This document shows, piece by piece, positions 7,306 to 13,757 of a stretch of 13,920 nucleotides of DNA. Each line of letters begins with the position of its first letter. Positions within the stretch are counted from its first letter, which is position 1. A model generated the notes under the pieces. The model made no database searches, was not told where the DNA came from, and saw only the letters and a program-made list of their open reading frames with translations. Source of the stretch: Sulfurovum sp. (GTDB lineage: Bacteria > Campylobacterota > Campylobacteria > Campylobacterales > Sulfurovaceae); the NCBI GenBank assembly GCA_030634925.1, contig DAOVZV010000006.1, forward strand, positions 1 to 13,920. The letters are read 5' to 3'. The position numbers and the translations under genes are program-made.

Positions 7306-8219
7306 CTTTTGTTACCTGTGCTTTCTATACGAGAAAATTTCATATAAAGAGATAGGCTTACCAAAAGTACAGATACAGCACCGATAAGATATACAGCATA
7401 CTCTAGTTTATCTGGAGCAGTTAGAGCGAACTTGAATACAAGCATCAAAGACTCAATAGACAAAGCAATAATAATAGAACCCAAGAACCTTACCATCGTC
7501 TGATGGCTATCACCTGAGCCATCTTTTTTCTCTTTACCCAATACCTCTTCTTCAAATATCGCTTTTATAAGGTCAAATATCGCTAGAGATAGAGTAAGTA
7601 AAATAGTAGCTTTAAATATCTCATTTATATTTATCTTGGACAAATCTAATCCAAAGTGCATAAATATAATAACACCTTTGAGAAATAGCAGTATAGAAAC
7701 AGCACCCAAAGCTATAGAAAATATAGCATAAGTGAGTTTACTAATCTTGCCTGTAATAGAGTCTATGGAACTAGGGTGTACCATTCTTAGTATATTTTCT
7801 AACTCAATATCTACACAGATGATACACAAAATCTCATTTTCTTCATCATATATAGGAAAAGATGCTGTAACTACCATTTTGTTTGTACCCAATGATGGAT
7901 ATGGGTCTGTGAGACTACATCTATGTTCTTGAATTGTACGATAATAATATGCTCTATCACTTCTATCTTCTCCTTTGCCTAGACCTTTGAGTGTTTTACA
8001 CTTAGATATATTATCTACTAACTGAATACCATCTTTGTCTAGTGCATATATAGCTTCTGATTTGTCTATAGATTGCTTTAGATTATCTAGTTTGTCTAGT
8101 ACAGATTGTATATCACCACTTCTAATAGTATTGGATATACTTCTTCCCATTACATAACATAGATACGCTCGTGCCTTTGTCCGTACCTGTGCATACTCTT
8201 CTATCTCTTTGATTTGCAT
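7302..8219 (-). CDS. PDC-sensor (Cache-like) membrane protein
   Basis: A 305-residue protein with an N-terminal PDC/Cache-like sensor region and a C-terminal membrane domain. Residues 55-140 carry Cache features: AIYALDKDGIQLVDN, then RAYYYRTI, SLTDPYPS, MVVTASFPIYDEENEILCIICVDIEL. Four membrane segments follow at about 162-188, 200-222, 243-266 and 273-293. There is no output domain (kinase, GGDEF or chemotaxis) and no N-terminal membrane segment or signal peptide, which is odd for a Cache domain that normally lies outside the membrane. GGAG stands five bases before the ATG, overlapping the psd stop region (10-base gap), and the 3' end overlaps the HAD start. The ligand and role are unknown. 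Confidence 0.75.
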   Translation of the reverse strand: MQIKEIEEYAQVRTKARAYLCYVMGRSISNTIRSGDIQSVLDKLDNLKQSIDKSEAIYALDKDGIQLVDNISKCKTLKGLGKGEDRSDRAYYYRTIQEHRCSLTDPYPSLGTNKMVVTASFPIYDEENEILCIICVDIELENILRMVHPSSIDSITGKISKLTYAIFSIALGAVSILLFLKGVIIFMHFGLDLSKININEIFKATILLTLSLAIFDLIKAIFEEEVLGKEKKDGSGDSHQTMVRFLGSIIIALSIESLMLVFKFALTAPDKLEYAVYLIGAVSVLLVSLSLYMKFSRIESTGNKR

Positions 8220-8229
8220 AATATCTCCC

Positions 8230-9045
8230 TTAGATTATTTTGCCCAATATATCCCCAAATGATACTTTCTGATTGATAGATACATCAGGTGATATACTAT
8301 CTTTGGTAGAAAATGTAAGTATGGTAGAACCCATCTCAAACCATCCAAAAAGCTCTCCTCTTTTCATCTTTAGATTGTCATATTTATAGTGTTGAGGCTC
8401 TTTTATCTTTGCATTGGTACGGATATTTGGCTCAAATGTTACTACCATCTGACCAACATTCAAAGCACCTACTAATACAAGTATATGACATCTACCCTCA
8501 TTGTCTCTAGTCTCTATAACTACTCTCTCATTTTCTATAAACAAATCTTTTTTGTTGCGTAAAAGAGGGAAATTGACAGGATATAATTTACCCACAATAT
8601 GAGTAAGAGACAAAATCTCCAAATCCATAGGCAAGTGATAACGGTGATAATCTGTAGGAGATAGATAAAAATTGATAAACTCTCCACCCTCTACTTCTGA
8701 TACGGCGTGACTATGATGTTCTCCAAATAGTCTATCTATATCATAAGACATACCCTTTATCTGATACGCTTTGCCATCTTTGATAGTACCGAAATCTGTA
8801 ATAAGTGCATCAACTGGAGATATGAAATCACTCTGGTCTGTAGATAACTCTCTAGGAGTTACAAAAGCCCTTGTAAAAAGTTTGTTGAGACTTTTATAAC
8901 TTTTTGGCTCTTTAAACTCACTCATATTTAGACCCATTAGCTTGACATAGCTTTTGTTGATGAAGTTTTGTATAGTAGGTGAGAACTCTCTTGATGCAAA
9001 TCTACCAAATCCACGAGAGATAATAGAGGTGAAGTGTTTAGACAT
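8230..9045 (-). CDS. psd: Phosphatidylserine decarboxylase proenzyme
   Basis: Converts phosphatidylserine to phosphatidylethanolamine at the inner membrane, the last step of PE synthesis. The 271-residue proenzyme cleaves itself to make a pyruvoyl group from the Ser of the GST motif, here Met-Gly-Ser240-Thr in GWFEMGSTILTF (LGST in most members). Other key residues are present: Asp79 in SPVDA, and His134 and His137 in SPTDYHRYHLP. These correspond to the Asp-His-Ser self-cleavage triad and the decarboxylation His of E. coli Psd. The alpha chain would be about 32 residues. It is first in an operon with the PDC-sensor protein and HAD hydrolase and is driven by a TATAAT facing away from the exonuclease gene. 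Members of this family usually sit near pssA; pssA is not in this window. Confidence 0.94.
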   Translation of the reverse strand: MSKHFTSIISRGFGRFASREFSPTIQNFINKSYVKLMGLNMSEFKEPKSYKSLNKLFTRAFVTPRELSTDQSDFISPVDALITDFGTIKDGKAYQIKGMSYDIDRLFGEHHSHAVSEVEGGEFINFYLSPTDYHRYHLPMDLEILSLTHIVGKLYPVNFPLLRNKKDLFIENERVVIETRDNEGRCHILVLVGALNVGQMVVTFEPNIRTNAKIKEPQHYKYDNLKMKRGELFGWFEMGSTILTFSTKDSISPDVSINQKVSFGDILGKII

Positions 9046-9070
9046 ATTTGATGTACCTTTTTTTGTTTAG

Positions 9071-9076
9071 ATTATA
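9071..9076 (-). promoter_or_regulatory. -10 box for the psd operon
   Basis: The minus strand reads AGGATATAATCTAA with a predicted start near 9064. The leader of about 19 bases carries AAAGG upstream of the psd ATG. Confidence 0.55.
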
Positions 9077-9095
9077 TCCTTTATCTTATTAATGA

Positions 9096-9101
9096 TAGAA
9101 T
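9096..9101 (+). promoter_or_regulatory. Possible -10 box for the exonuclease gene
   Basis: AATGATAGAATGTT holds TAGAAT with a start near 9108, 20 bases before the ATG at 9128. The alternative TATAAA at 9106-9111 would leave almost no leader. The 82-base region 9046-9127 is a divergent promoter pair. Confidence 0.35.
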
Positions 9102-9127
9102 GTTATATAAAATAATTAGGATTATAA

Positions 9128-9868
9128 ATGGCAAAATATATACTCTTCGATACAGAGACCACAGGCAACCAACAAGATGACCGTATCATACAAGTAGGAG
9201 CTATGATAGTACACTCCAAAGACAATATAGAGATATTGGATGAACTATGCTTAGCACCAGTTCCCATCACTATAGAAGCGATGGAAGTACACAATATCAC
9301 ACCAGAACAGATAACAGACAAAGGTCTATATGATGAGACTAACTTTGCTATGAAGATACAAGAGTTCAATAATATAGGAAATTACCTCATCGCTCACAAT
9401 ATATCTTTTGATGTTGGAATGCTCAAAAAAGAGGGGTTTGAGAGTCAATATACACACATAGATACTTTGAGATGTAGTAAACATCTATTACCTGATAGTC
9501 CATCACATAGATTACAATACCTGCGATATTCACTAGGACTATATCAGAGTGAACAAGAAGAAGCTCAAAAGCTAGGAGTAACTATCAAAGCACATGATGC
9601 TATAGGTGATGTAGTAGTGATGAAGCTACTATTATCAAAGCTAGTCCAACTCACCAAACAAGCATATCCAGAGTCCAACCCTATGGTCAAAATGGCAGAA
9701 TTCACCAAAACACCAGTGATGATAAAGAGTTTCAAATTTGGTAAACATACAGGAAAAGAGATAGCACAAGTGATAAGTGAAGATTTGAGTTATATCAAAT
9801 GGATGAGAGGCAATATGAAGCTAGACGAAGATATGACATATACACTAGATTATTACCTAAATGGATAA
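9128..9868 (+). CDS. DEDDh 3'-5' exonuclease, DnaQ/ExoX-like
   Basis: A 246-residue cytoplasmic exonuclease of the DnaQ superfamily. The DEDDh residues are clear: Asp8 and Glu10 in ILFDTETTG, Asp95 in IAHNISFDVGML, His156 and Asp161 in KAHDAIGDV. VHNITPEQI at 54-62 is typical of the family. After the nuclease domain (1-175), a C-terminal module at about 195-246 (KSFKFGKHTGKEIAQVISEDLSYIKWMRGN) resembles the small domain found after ExoX-type and DUF3820 proteins and is probably a nucleic-acid binding piece. It fits an ExoX-like DNA repair nuclease better than the replicative epsilon subunit. AGGA is six bases before the ATG. Its stop is followed by the small-peptide locus described at 9870-10082. 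Confidence 0.88.
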   Translation: MAKYILFDTETTGNQQDDRIIQVGAMIVHSKDNIEILDELCLAPVPITIEAMEVHNITPEQITDKGLYDETNFAMKIQEFNNIGNYLIAHNISFDVGMLKKEGFESQYTHIDTLRCSKHLLPDSPSHRLQYLRYSLGLYQSEQEEAQKLGVTIKAHDAIGDVVVMKLLLSKLVQLTKQAYPESNPMVKMAEFTKTPVMIKSFKFGKHTGKEIAQVISEDLSYIKWMRGNMKLDEDMTYTLDYYLNG

Positions 9869-9905
9869 TAAAAAAATTTATGATATAATTAGCTTAGTTG
9901 GACAG

Positions 9906-9927
9906 GAAGAGAGTGTGGACTCTCTTC
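9906..9927. terminator. Strong hairpin between the exonuclease and small-peptide genes
   Basis: GAAGAGAGT (9906-9914), loop GTGG, ACTCTCTTC (9919-9927): a perfect 9-bp stem. On the plus strand AAGCTTTT follows, so it may end exonuclease transcription 38 bases past its stop. On the minus strand it starts six bases after the stop codon of the 19-residue ORF and would protect that mRNA's 3' end. The minus side lacks an immediate T-run; T7 comes later at 9876-9870. Confidence 0.6.
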
Positions 9928-9933
9928 AAGCTT

Positions 9934-9993
9934 TTAATACGCTTTTGTTATAATTAATAACACAAGCACAACAATTAAAATTAGTAGTTTCAT
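9934..9993 (-). CDS. 19-residue hydrophobic peptide, candidate type I toxin
   Basis: ATG at 9993-9991 opens a 19-codon frame, MKLLILIVVLVLLIITKAY, ending TAA. AAGGA lies seven bases before the ATG. The peptide has a Lys at position 2, then an unbroken core of 13 Leu, Ile and Val, then Thr-Lys-Ala-Tyr: a single short membrane span. In length and composition it resembles the enterobacterial Ibs type I toxins (18-19 residues, ending in Ala/Thr-Tyr), though such low-complexity likeness does not prove descent. The surroundings strengthen the call: own TATAAT at 10082-10077, about 77-base leader, start-codon-sequestering segment, 3' hairpin, 5'-3' complementarity and an antisense promoter within the ORF. 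Toxicity is inferred. A harmless small membrane protein is the main alternative. Confidence 0.6.
   Translation of the reverse strand: MKLLILIVVLVLLIITKAY
9949..9954 (+). promoter_or_regulatory. Extended -10 antisense to the 19-residue ORF
   Basis: TTTTGTTATAATTAAT contains TG-N-TATAAT, the extended -10 consensus, reading opposite to the ORF that contains it. A start near 9961 would give an RNA complementary to the first half of the ORF, its ribosome-binding site and leader. It could also serve as the promoter of the helicase operon with a leader of about 140 bases. Confidence 0.45.
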
Positions 9994-10046
9994 TGTTATA
10001 TCCTTTTTAGAGGCTGACCCTGTCCCACCTTCTCCTTCACAATGAA
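9961..10046 (+). ncRNA. Predicted antisense RNA (antitoxin) to the 19-residue ORF
   Basis: Inferred transcript from the extended -10 at 9949-9954. It would cover the toxin start codon (9991-9993), its AAGGA and the leader, and could itself fold through TTCATTGT (9989-9996) and ACAATGAA (10039-10046). The 5' end is a prediction and the 3' end is arbitrary, since no clear plus-strand terminator is seen before the helicase. The antisense activity may come instead from the helicase leader itself. Confidence 0.3.
9989..10046 (-). promoter_or_regulatory. Start-codon sequestering pair in the toxin leader
   Basis: On the minus strand the leader has TTCATTGT (10046-10039), perfectly complementary to ACAATGAA (9996-9989), which contains the ATG of the 19-residue ORF. 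Pairing would hide the start codon in the nascent or full-length mRNA. The loop is 42 bases. Confidence 0.5.
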
Positions 10047-10076
10047 TATCAAATCTAATCGCCAACTAAGCAGGGC

Positions 10077-10082
10077 ATTATA
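10077..10082 (-). promoter_or_regulatory. -10 box for the 19-residue peptide gene
   Basis: The minus strand reads TTTGGGTATAATGCCCTG. The predicted start near 10071-10069 coincides with the right arm (GCTTAGTTGG) of the inverted repeat, so the mRNA would begin with it. Confidence 0.55.
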
Positions 10083-10102
10083 CCCAAATATAAGGACTAA
10101 AC

Positions 10103-11377
10103 ATCAAAGCATTTGAAAAACTAAACTTACATCCAGATATTATCAAAGCAGTAGCATCTGAAAAATATACTCAAACTACTGCTATACAAAATAGAGTCAT
10201 ACCATTGGCTATGCAAGGTAGAGATATATTGGGTGCATCCAAATCAGGTACAGGTAAGACAGCATCATATCTGCTTCCACTACTCAATAAGCTACAAAAG
10301 ATAGTAAAAGGTGAACACAAAACTATACGAGCATTAATCATAGTCCCTACCATAGAACTAGCAGACCAAGTATCTAGGAGTATCAACTCTTTTGCTAAAT
10401 ATATAGACATCCAAAATATCAAAATCCAAGGTGGTACACCCAAATCCATACAGATAGCTAAACTATCCAAAGGTACAGATATTGTAGTAGCTACCCCTGG
10501 AAGACTCCAAGACTTCATCAAAGACAAGAAAATCAATCTATCTAATGTCAATACTGTGATATTGGATGAAGCAGATACTATGCTTGATTTGGGTTTTCTA
10601 GCAGAGATAGAGGCTATATTAACTCACTGTAAACAGCCTAGACAAACTATGCTATTTTCAGCGACAATATCTCAAAATATCAAAAGACTAGGTAAACAAT
10701 TCCTAAAAAATCCTGCTATAGTAGAAGTAAGTGATAGACGCTCTGTGGTAAATATGATAAATCACAAAGCCTACAAAGTAGATAGAAGCAAAAAGAGTGC
10801 ATTGATAACACAGATTATCAAAGACAAAGGCTCATCACAAGTATTGCTATTTGCAAATAGCAAAGTATCTGCTGATAAAATATACAAATACCTACAAGAA
10901 CAAAATATCAGAGTATCCATAATCCACGGAGACATCAAAAGAGGAGATAGAGCCAAATCTCTAGGACTACTAAAAAGTGGCAAAACACAAGTATTAGTAG
11001 CCACTGATGTAGCTAGTCGTGGTATAGACATCAAAGAGTTACCATTAGTTATCAATTATGAACTACCAGAGACTACAGATGATTTCACTCATAGAGTAGG
11101 TAGAACAGGTAGAGCAAATCAAAAAGGAGAGGTAGTATCTATACTAACAACTAGAGATTACAATCCATTTGCCAAGATAGAGAGAGATTTGAAGATAAAT
11201 ATCAAGAGAGATGTATATGATGGCTTCGAGCTTACAGATACTCAACCTCGTCAAAAACAACCAAAGAAAAAATCACTCATAGAGAGAAAGGGTGGCTTTG
11301 ACTTCCACAAAAAACGAATGGAAAAAGCCAAAAAACTAAATGAACGAAACAAAAATAAAAATACTAAAAGAAGATAA
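10103..11377 (+). CDS. DEAD-box RNA helicase, RhlE-like, with non-canonical start
   Basis: An ATP-dependent RNA helicase, probably acting in ribosome assembly or mRNA turnover. All core motifs are present. Numbering from the ATC at 10103: Q motif YTQTTAIQ near 23-30, Walker A SKSGTGKT at 46-53, PTIELA, QGGTP, ATPGR, DEAD at 155-158, SAT at 186-188, LLFANSK, ATDVASRGID and HRVGRTGR at 330-337. A Lys/Arg-rich tail of about 75 residues follows. The conserved beginning KAFEKLNLHPDIIKAV is encoded, but between the in-frame TAA (10091-10093) and TTG 10205 there is no ATG, GTG or TTG. AAGGA at 10092-10096 sits six bases before ATC 10103, exactly where a start is expected. Starting at TTG 10205 would cut off the Q motif. 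The gene is therefore AUC-initiated, or its start codon is mutated or misread. The 3' end overlaps the patatin gene by 38 bases. Confidence 0.85.
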   Translation: MKAFEKLNLHPDIIKAVASEKYTQTTAIQNRVIPLAMQGRDILGASKSGTGKTASYLLPLLNKLQKIVKGEHKTIRALIIVPTIELADQVSRSINSFAKYIDIQNIKIQGGTPKSIQIAKLSKGTDIVVATPGRLQDFIKDKKINLSNVNTVILDEADTMLDLGFLAEIEAILTHCKQPRQTMLFSATISQNIKRLGKQFLKNPAIVEVSDRRSVVNMINHKAYKVDRSKKSALITQIIKDKGSSQVLLFANSKVSADKIYKYLQEQNIRVSIIHGDIKRGDRAKSLGLLKSGKTQVLVATDVASRGIDIKELPLVINYELPETTDDFTHRVGRTGRANQKGEVVSILTTRDYNPFAKIERDLKINIKRDVYDGFELTDTQPRQKQPKKKSLIERKGGFDFHKKRMEKAKKLNERNKNKNTKRR

Positions 11378-12131
11378 ATTTTCATTAGTTCTATCAGGTG
11401 GTGGAGCTTTGGGGATAGCTCATTTGGGAGTTTTGTCTGATATGCAAGAACTAGAGTTAGAACCAAGTGAGATAATAGGTACAAGTATGGGTGGGATTAT
11501 CGGTGCTTGTCTAGCTATAGGTATGAGAGAAGATGAGATTTACAATAGACTCCAAGAGTTCTCTAGTATCTTCAATTGGCTCAAACTATCATTCAAGGGT
11601 AATGCTGTAGTAGATAATAGCAAATTATATAATATCTTTGACAAGATATTTACAGACAAAAAGATGAGTGATACCCAAATACCTCTAAAGATAATCAGTA
11701 CAAACCTCAAAACTGGCAAAAAAAGAGTCTTTGATTTTTGTGATGATATATATATCAAAGACGCAATACTCTCCACTATGGCAATACCTGGGATATTTAA
11801 AGAACATATCATAGATGATGATATATACGGAGATGGCTTTTTGTGTGAAAACTTAGGAGTATCAGAAGCCTCTTATCACAATATACTAGCAATAGATGTG
11901 ATGGGTATCAACTCTTTTGAGACCAATATGCCTGATAATTTCTTCAAGACATCAAATGTACTAGAGATGTTTGAGAAATCAATGAGATTTATGATATACA
12001 ATCAAAGCCAAACTCTCATATCACATTCAGACAAAGATATATACCTCATAGAACCAGTCACCAAAGACTACAAAACATTCCAATTTGACAAATACAAAGA
12101 GATTAGAGAACTAGGAATAGGACTCTTATGA
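11340..12131 (+). CDS. Patatin-like phospholipase family protein
   Basis: A 263-residue predicted serine acyl hydrolase with a Ser-Asp dyad, probably acting on phospholipid or another acyl ester in the cytoplasm or at the inner membrane, since no signal peptide is seen. The oxyanion loop is LSGGGALGIAHLGVL (19-32). The nucleophile elbow is GTSMGG with Ser49. The catalytic Asp is Asp165 in IYGDGFLCEN, where the usual DGG reads DGF. The family is often called RssA-like. The ATG lies within the last 38 bases of the helicase gene in another frame, with only a weak GGA-type site; no later in-frame start precedes the SGGG motif. The stop overlaps the next start as ATGA. The substrate is unknown. 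Confidence 0.9.
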   Translation: MNETKIKILKEDKFSLVLSGGGALGIAHLGVLSDMQELELEPSEIIGTSMGGIIGACLAIGMREDEIYNRLQEFSSIFNWLKLSFKGNAVVDNSKLYNIFDKIFTDKKMSDTQIPLKIISTNLKTGKKRVFDFCDDIYIKDAILSTMAIPGIFKEHIIDDDIYGDGFLCENLGVSEASYHNILAIDVMGINSFETNMPDNFFKTSNVLEMFEKSMRFMIYNQSQTLISHSDKDIYLIEPVTKDYKTFQFDKYKEIRELGIGLL

Positions 12132-13291
12132 TAGAAAATGGATTTACATATCTTACGGTATTGATGGTGATAGCCTCTAGTGTAGTATATATAGAGTATC
12201 AGACCAAACACAAGATATTTGAGTATCTTCCTGCTATTGTGATTATATATTTTACTGTGATGATGCTATCTTCTTTGGGATTATGGGAAAAAAGTGACTC
12301 TATCAATGAGACATACAAAACCCTCAAATCAAACCTACTTCCTACTATGATATTCCTAATGCTACTATCTGCTGATATGAGAGAGATATTCAAGCTAGGA
12401 GGAAAGATGTTGTTTACATTTTTTCTAGCATCTCTTAGTATAGGTATAGGATTTATAGGTTCATTTGCACTATTTCATACATACCTAGACTCCAACGCGT
12501 GGAAATCATTCTCTGCATTATGTGGCTCGTGGATGGGAGGAACTGCCAATATGGTAGCCATCCAAGGAGCATTGGACTTGCCAAACTCTGCTATGGGTTA
12601 CACTCTACTCATAGACTCCATAGATTATGCTATATGGGTTATGCTACTTCTAGCCTTAGTTCCCATAGCCAATAGATTTAATAGATGGACAAAATCAGAT
12701 ACCTCAATCATCGATGAGGTAGGAGAGAGATTAGCACTCAAAGAGTCCAAAAAGAAGCCTATAGATTTCCCCTCAATATTTTTCCTATTAGGATTAGCTC
12801 TTTTGGTCTCCACACTATCACAATATATAGCAACTTTTCTACCCACAACAGACTTCTTGACCACAACCACTTGGATAGTGATAATATCCACATTATCAGG
12901 AACACTATTGGCGATGACCCCAATATCTCGTATATCAGGAGGTCAAGAGTTGGCAAATATGATGTTATACCTACTCATAGCCCTCATAGTATCACGAGCC
13001 AACTTCACAGAACTCACACAAGCACCACTATACATCATAGCAGGATTTGTAATACTCCTAATACACTTAATATTGATGCTAATATTCGCCAAACTATTCA
13101 AACTAGACCTATTTACAATAGGCATAGCCTCACTAGCCAACATAGGAGGAGTAGCATCAGCTCCAATACTTGCATCAGCATACTCCAAAGCACTCATTCC
13201 CATAGGAGTACTTATGGCGATGATGGGATACATAGTCGGGACATTTGGAGGATTGATTGTAGGAAGTGTTTTGGAGATGATTGCGAATTGA
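12128..13291 (+). CDS. DUF819 (YjcL-like) integral membrane protein
   Basis: A 387-residue polytopic inner-membrane protein with about ten hydrophobic segments. Two similar glycine-rich signatures mark the halves: CGSWMGGTANMVAIQGAL (132-149) and ASLANIGGVASAPILA (334-349). A hydrophilic loop at about 181-213 (NRFNRWTKSDT...KESKKKP) separates them. This repeat pattern is that of DUF819 proteins, which look like secondary transporters with an inverted-repeat fold, but the substrate is unknown as far as I know. It is translationally coupled to the patatin gene by an ATGA overlap, so the two products may act together, for example in lipid or peptide handling; this is only inference. A long frame antisense or shifted within this gene is a shadow. 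Confidence 0.9.
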   Translation: MIENGFTYLTVLMVIASSVVYIEYQTKHKIFEYLPAIVIIYFTVMMLSSLGLWEKSDSINETYKTLKSNLLPTMIFLMLLSADMREIFKLGGKMLFTFFLASLSIGIGFIGSFALFHTYLDSNAWKSFSALCGSWMGGTANMVAIQGALDLPNSAMGYTLLIDSIDYAIWVMLLLALVPIANRFNRWTKSDTSIIDEVGERLALKESKKKPIDFPSIFFLLGLALLVSTLSQYIATFLPTTDFLTTTTWIVIISTLSGTLLAMTPISRISGGQELANMMLYLLIALIVSRANFTELTQAPLYIIAGFVILLIHLILMLIFAKLFKLDLFTIGIASLANIGGVASAPILASAYSKALIPIGVLMAMMGYIVGTFGGLIVGSVLEMIAN

Positions 13292-13325
13292 TGGTATGAT
13301 TACAAAAATAAAAGGAGAGTAAATT

Positions 13326-13697
13326 ATGAATAGTGAAAAACAAGGGACAAACAAGCTAGTTTTAGTAGGAGCTACGGGAGGTATGTTATTGATGTTATTT
13401 TTTGCAAAGATGATGTTTGATATGGTCAATTATGTAGGCTCAATGTCCCAAAATATGCAAGTAATGTCAAAAGAGATAGTAAATATCAGTCAAAAGATTG
13501 ATATCATGACAGAAAATATTTCACAATTAAATAATTCTGTAGAAGATATGGATATAAGTATGAAAAAAATGCACCATGATATTCATGACATCCAAGAAGA
13601 TATATCAAGAGATATGAACTCTATGGCAACAGATATGCGTAAAGGTATAAAGACATTCACCACAGCATCAGGAATAGCAGAGATTTTTTTACCGTAA
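13326..13697 (+). CDS. Small membrane-anchored coiled-coil protein
   Basis: A 123-residue protein with one membrane segment (about 12-34, LVLVGATGGMLLMLFFAKMMF). A long helical region at 37-108 follows, with spaced Ile, Met and Leu residues typical of a coiled coil (IVNISQKIDIMTENISQLNN, then VEDMDISMKKMHHDIHDI). It is unusually rich in Met. AAAGGAG lies nine bases before the ATG, and the gene follows DUF819 after 34 bases, so it probably belongs to the helicase-patatin-DUF819 transcript. I do not recognise a family. It may be a scaffold or partner of the upstream membrane protein, but nothing in the sequence proves this. Confidence 0.75.
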   Translation: MNSEKQGTNKLVLVGATGGMLLMLFFAKMMFDMVNYVGSMSQNMQVMSKEIVNISQKIDIMTENISQLNNSVEDMDISMKKMHHDIHDIQEDISRDMNSMATDMRKGIKTFTTASGIAEIFLP

Positions 13698-13703
13698 GAT
13701 TTA

Positions 13704-13742
13704 ACAAAAAAAGCTCTGCACCTCAAAAGAAGTACAGAGCTT
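13704..13742 (-). terminator. Rho-independent terminator of the 47-residue gene
   Basis: On the minus strand AAGCTCTGTACTTC and GAGGTGCAGAGCTT (13742-13729 and 13724-13711) pair over 14 bp around a TTTT loop, with a T7 run at 13712-13706. Two pairs are G-U on the minus strand but would be A-C mismatches on the plus strand. The plus side also lacks a T-run. It therefore belongs to the minus-strand gene. Confidence 0.85.
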
Positions 13743-13757
13743 AATTATGAGATAATT

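Larger units (their letters stand above)
9892..10071 (-). repeat. 10-bp inverted repeat pairing the ends of a putative toxin mRNA
   Basis: GCTTAGTTGG at 9892-9901 and its exact complement CCAACTAAGC at 10062-10071 enclose 160 bases. The right arm lies where a minus-strand transcript from the TATAAT at 10082-10077 would begin, and the left arm directly follows the hairpin after the small ORF. The RNA could therefore close into a 5'-3' long-range stem. The spacing makes chance unlikely but not impossible. Terminal repeats of a tiny mobile element are an alternative. Confidence 0.6.

Noticed and set aside
9884..9889. Plus-strand TATAAT just after the exonuclease gene as a second antisense promoter
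   Set aside because: Its RNA would run at once into the 9-bp hairpin followed by TTTT; kept only as a possibility because TATAAT is common in such AT-rich DNA.
10042..10116. 24-codon plus-strand ORF (MNIKSNRQLS...) that could be a frameshifted helicase N-terminus
   Set aside because: It has no Shine-Dalgarno, and RhlE-type helicases need no such extension; the AUC site with AAGGA explains the start better.
10171..10551. 126-residue minus-strand frame opposite the helicase
   Set aside because: It is antisense to the conserved helicase core motifs, with no start signal or recognisable domain.
12871..13299. 142-residue plus-strand frame rich in His, Ser, Thr and Arg
   Set aside because: It lies wholly inside the DUF819 gene in another frame, has shadow-type composition and no ribosome-binding site.
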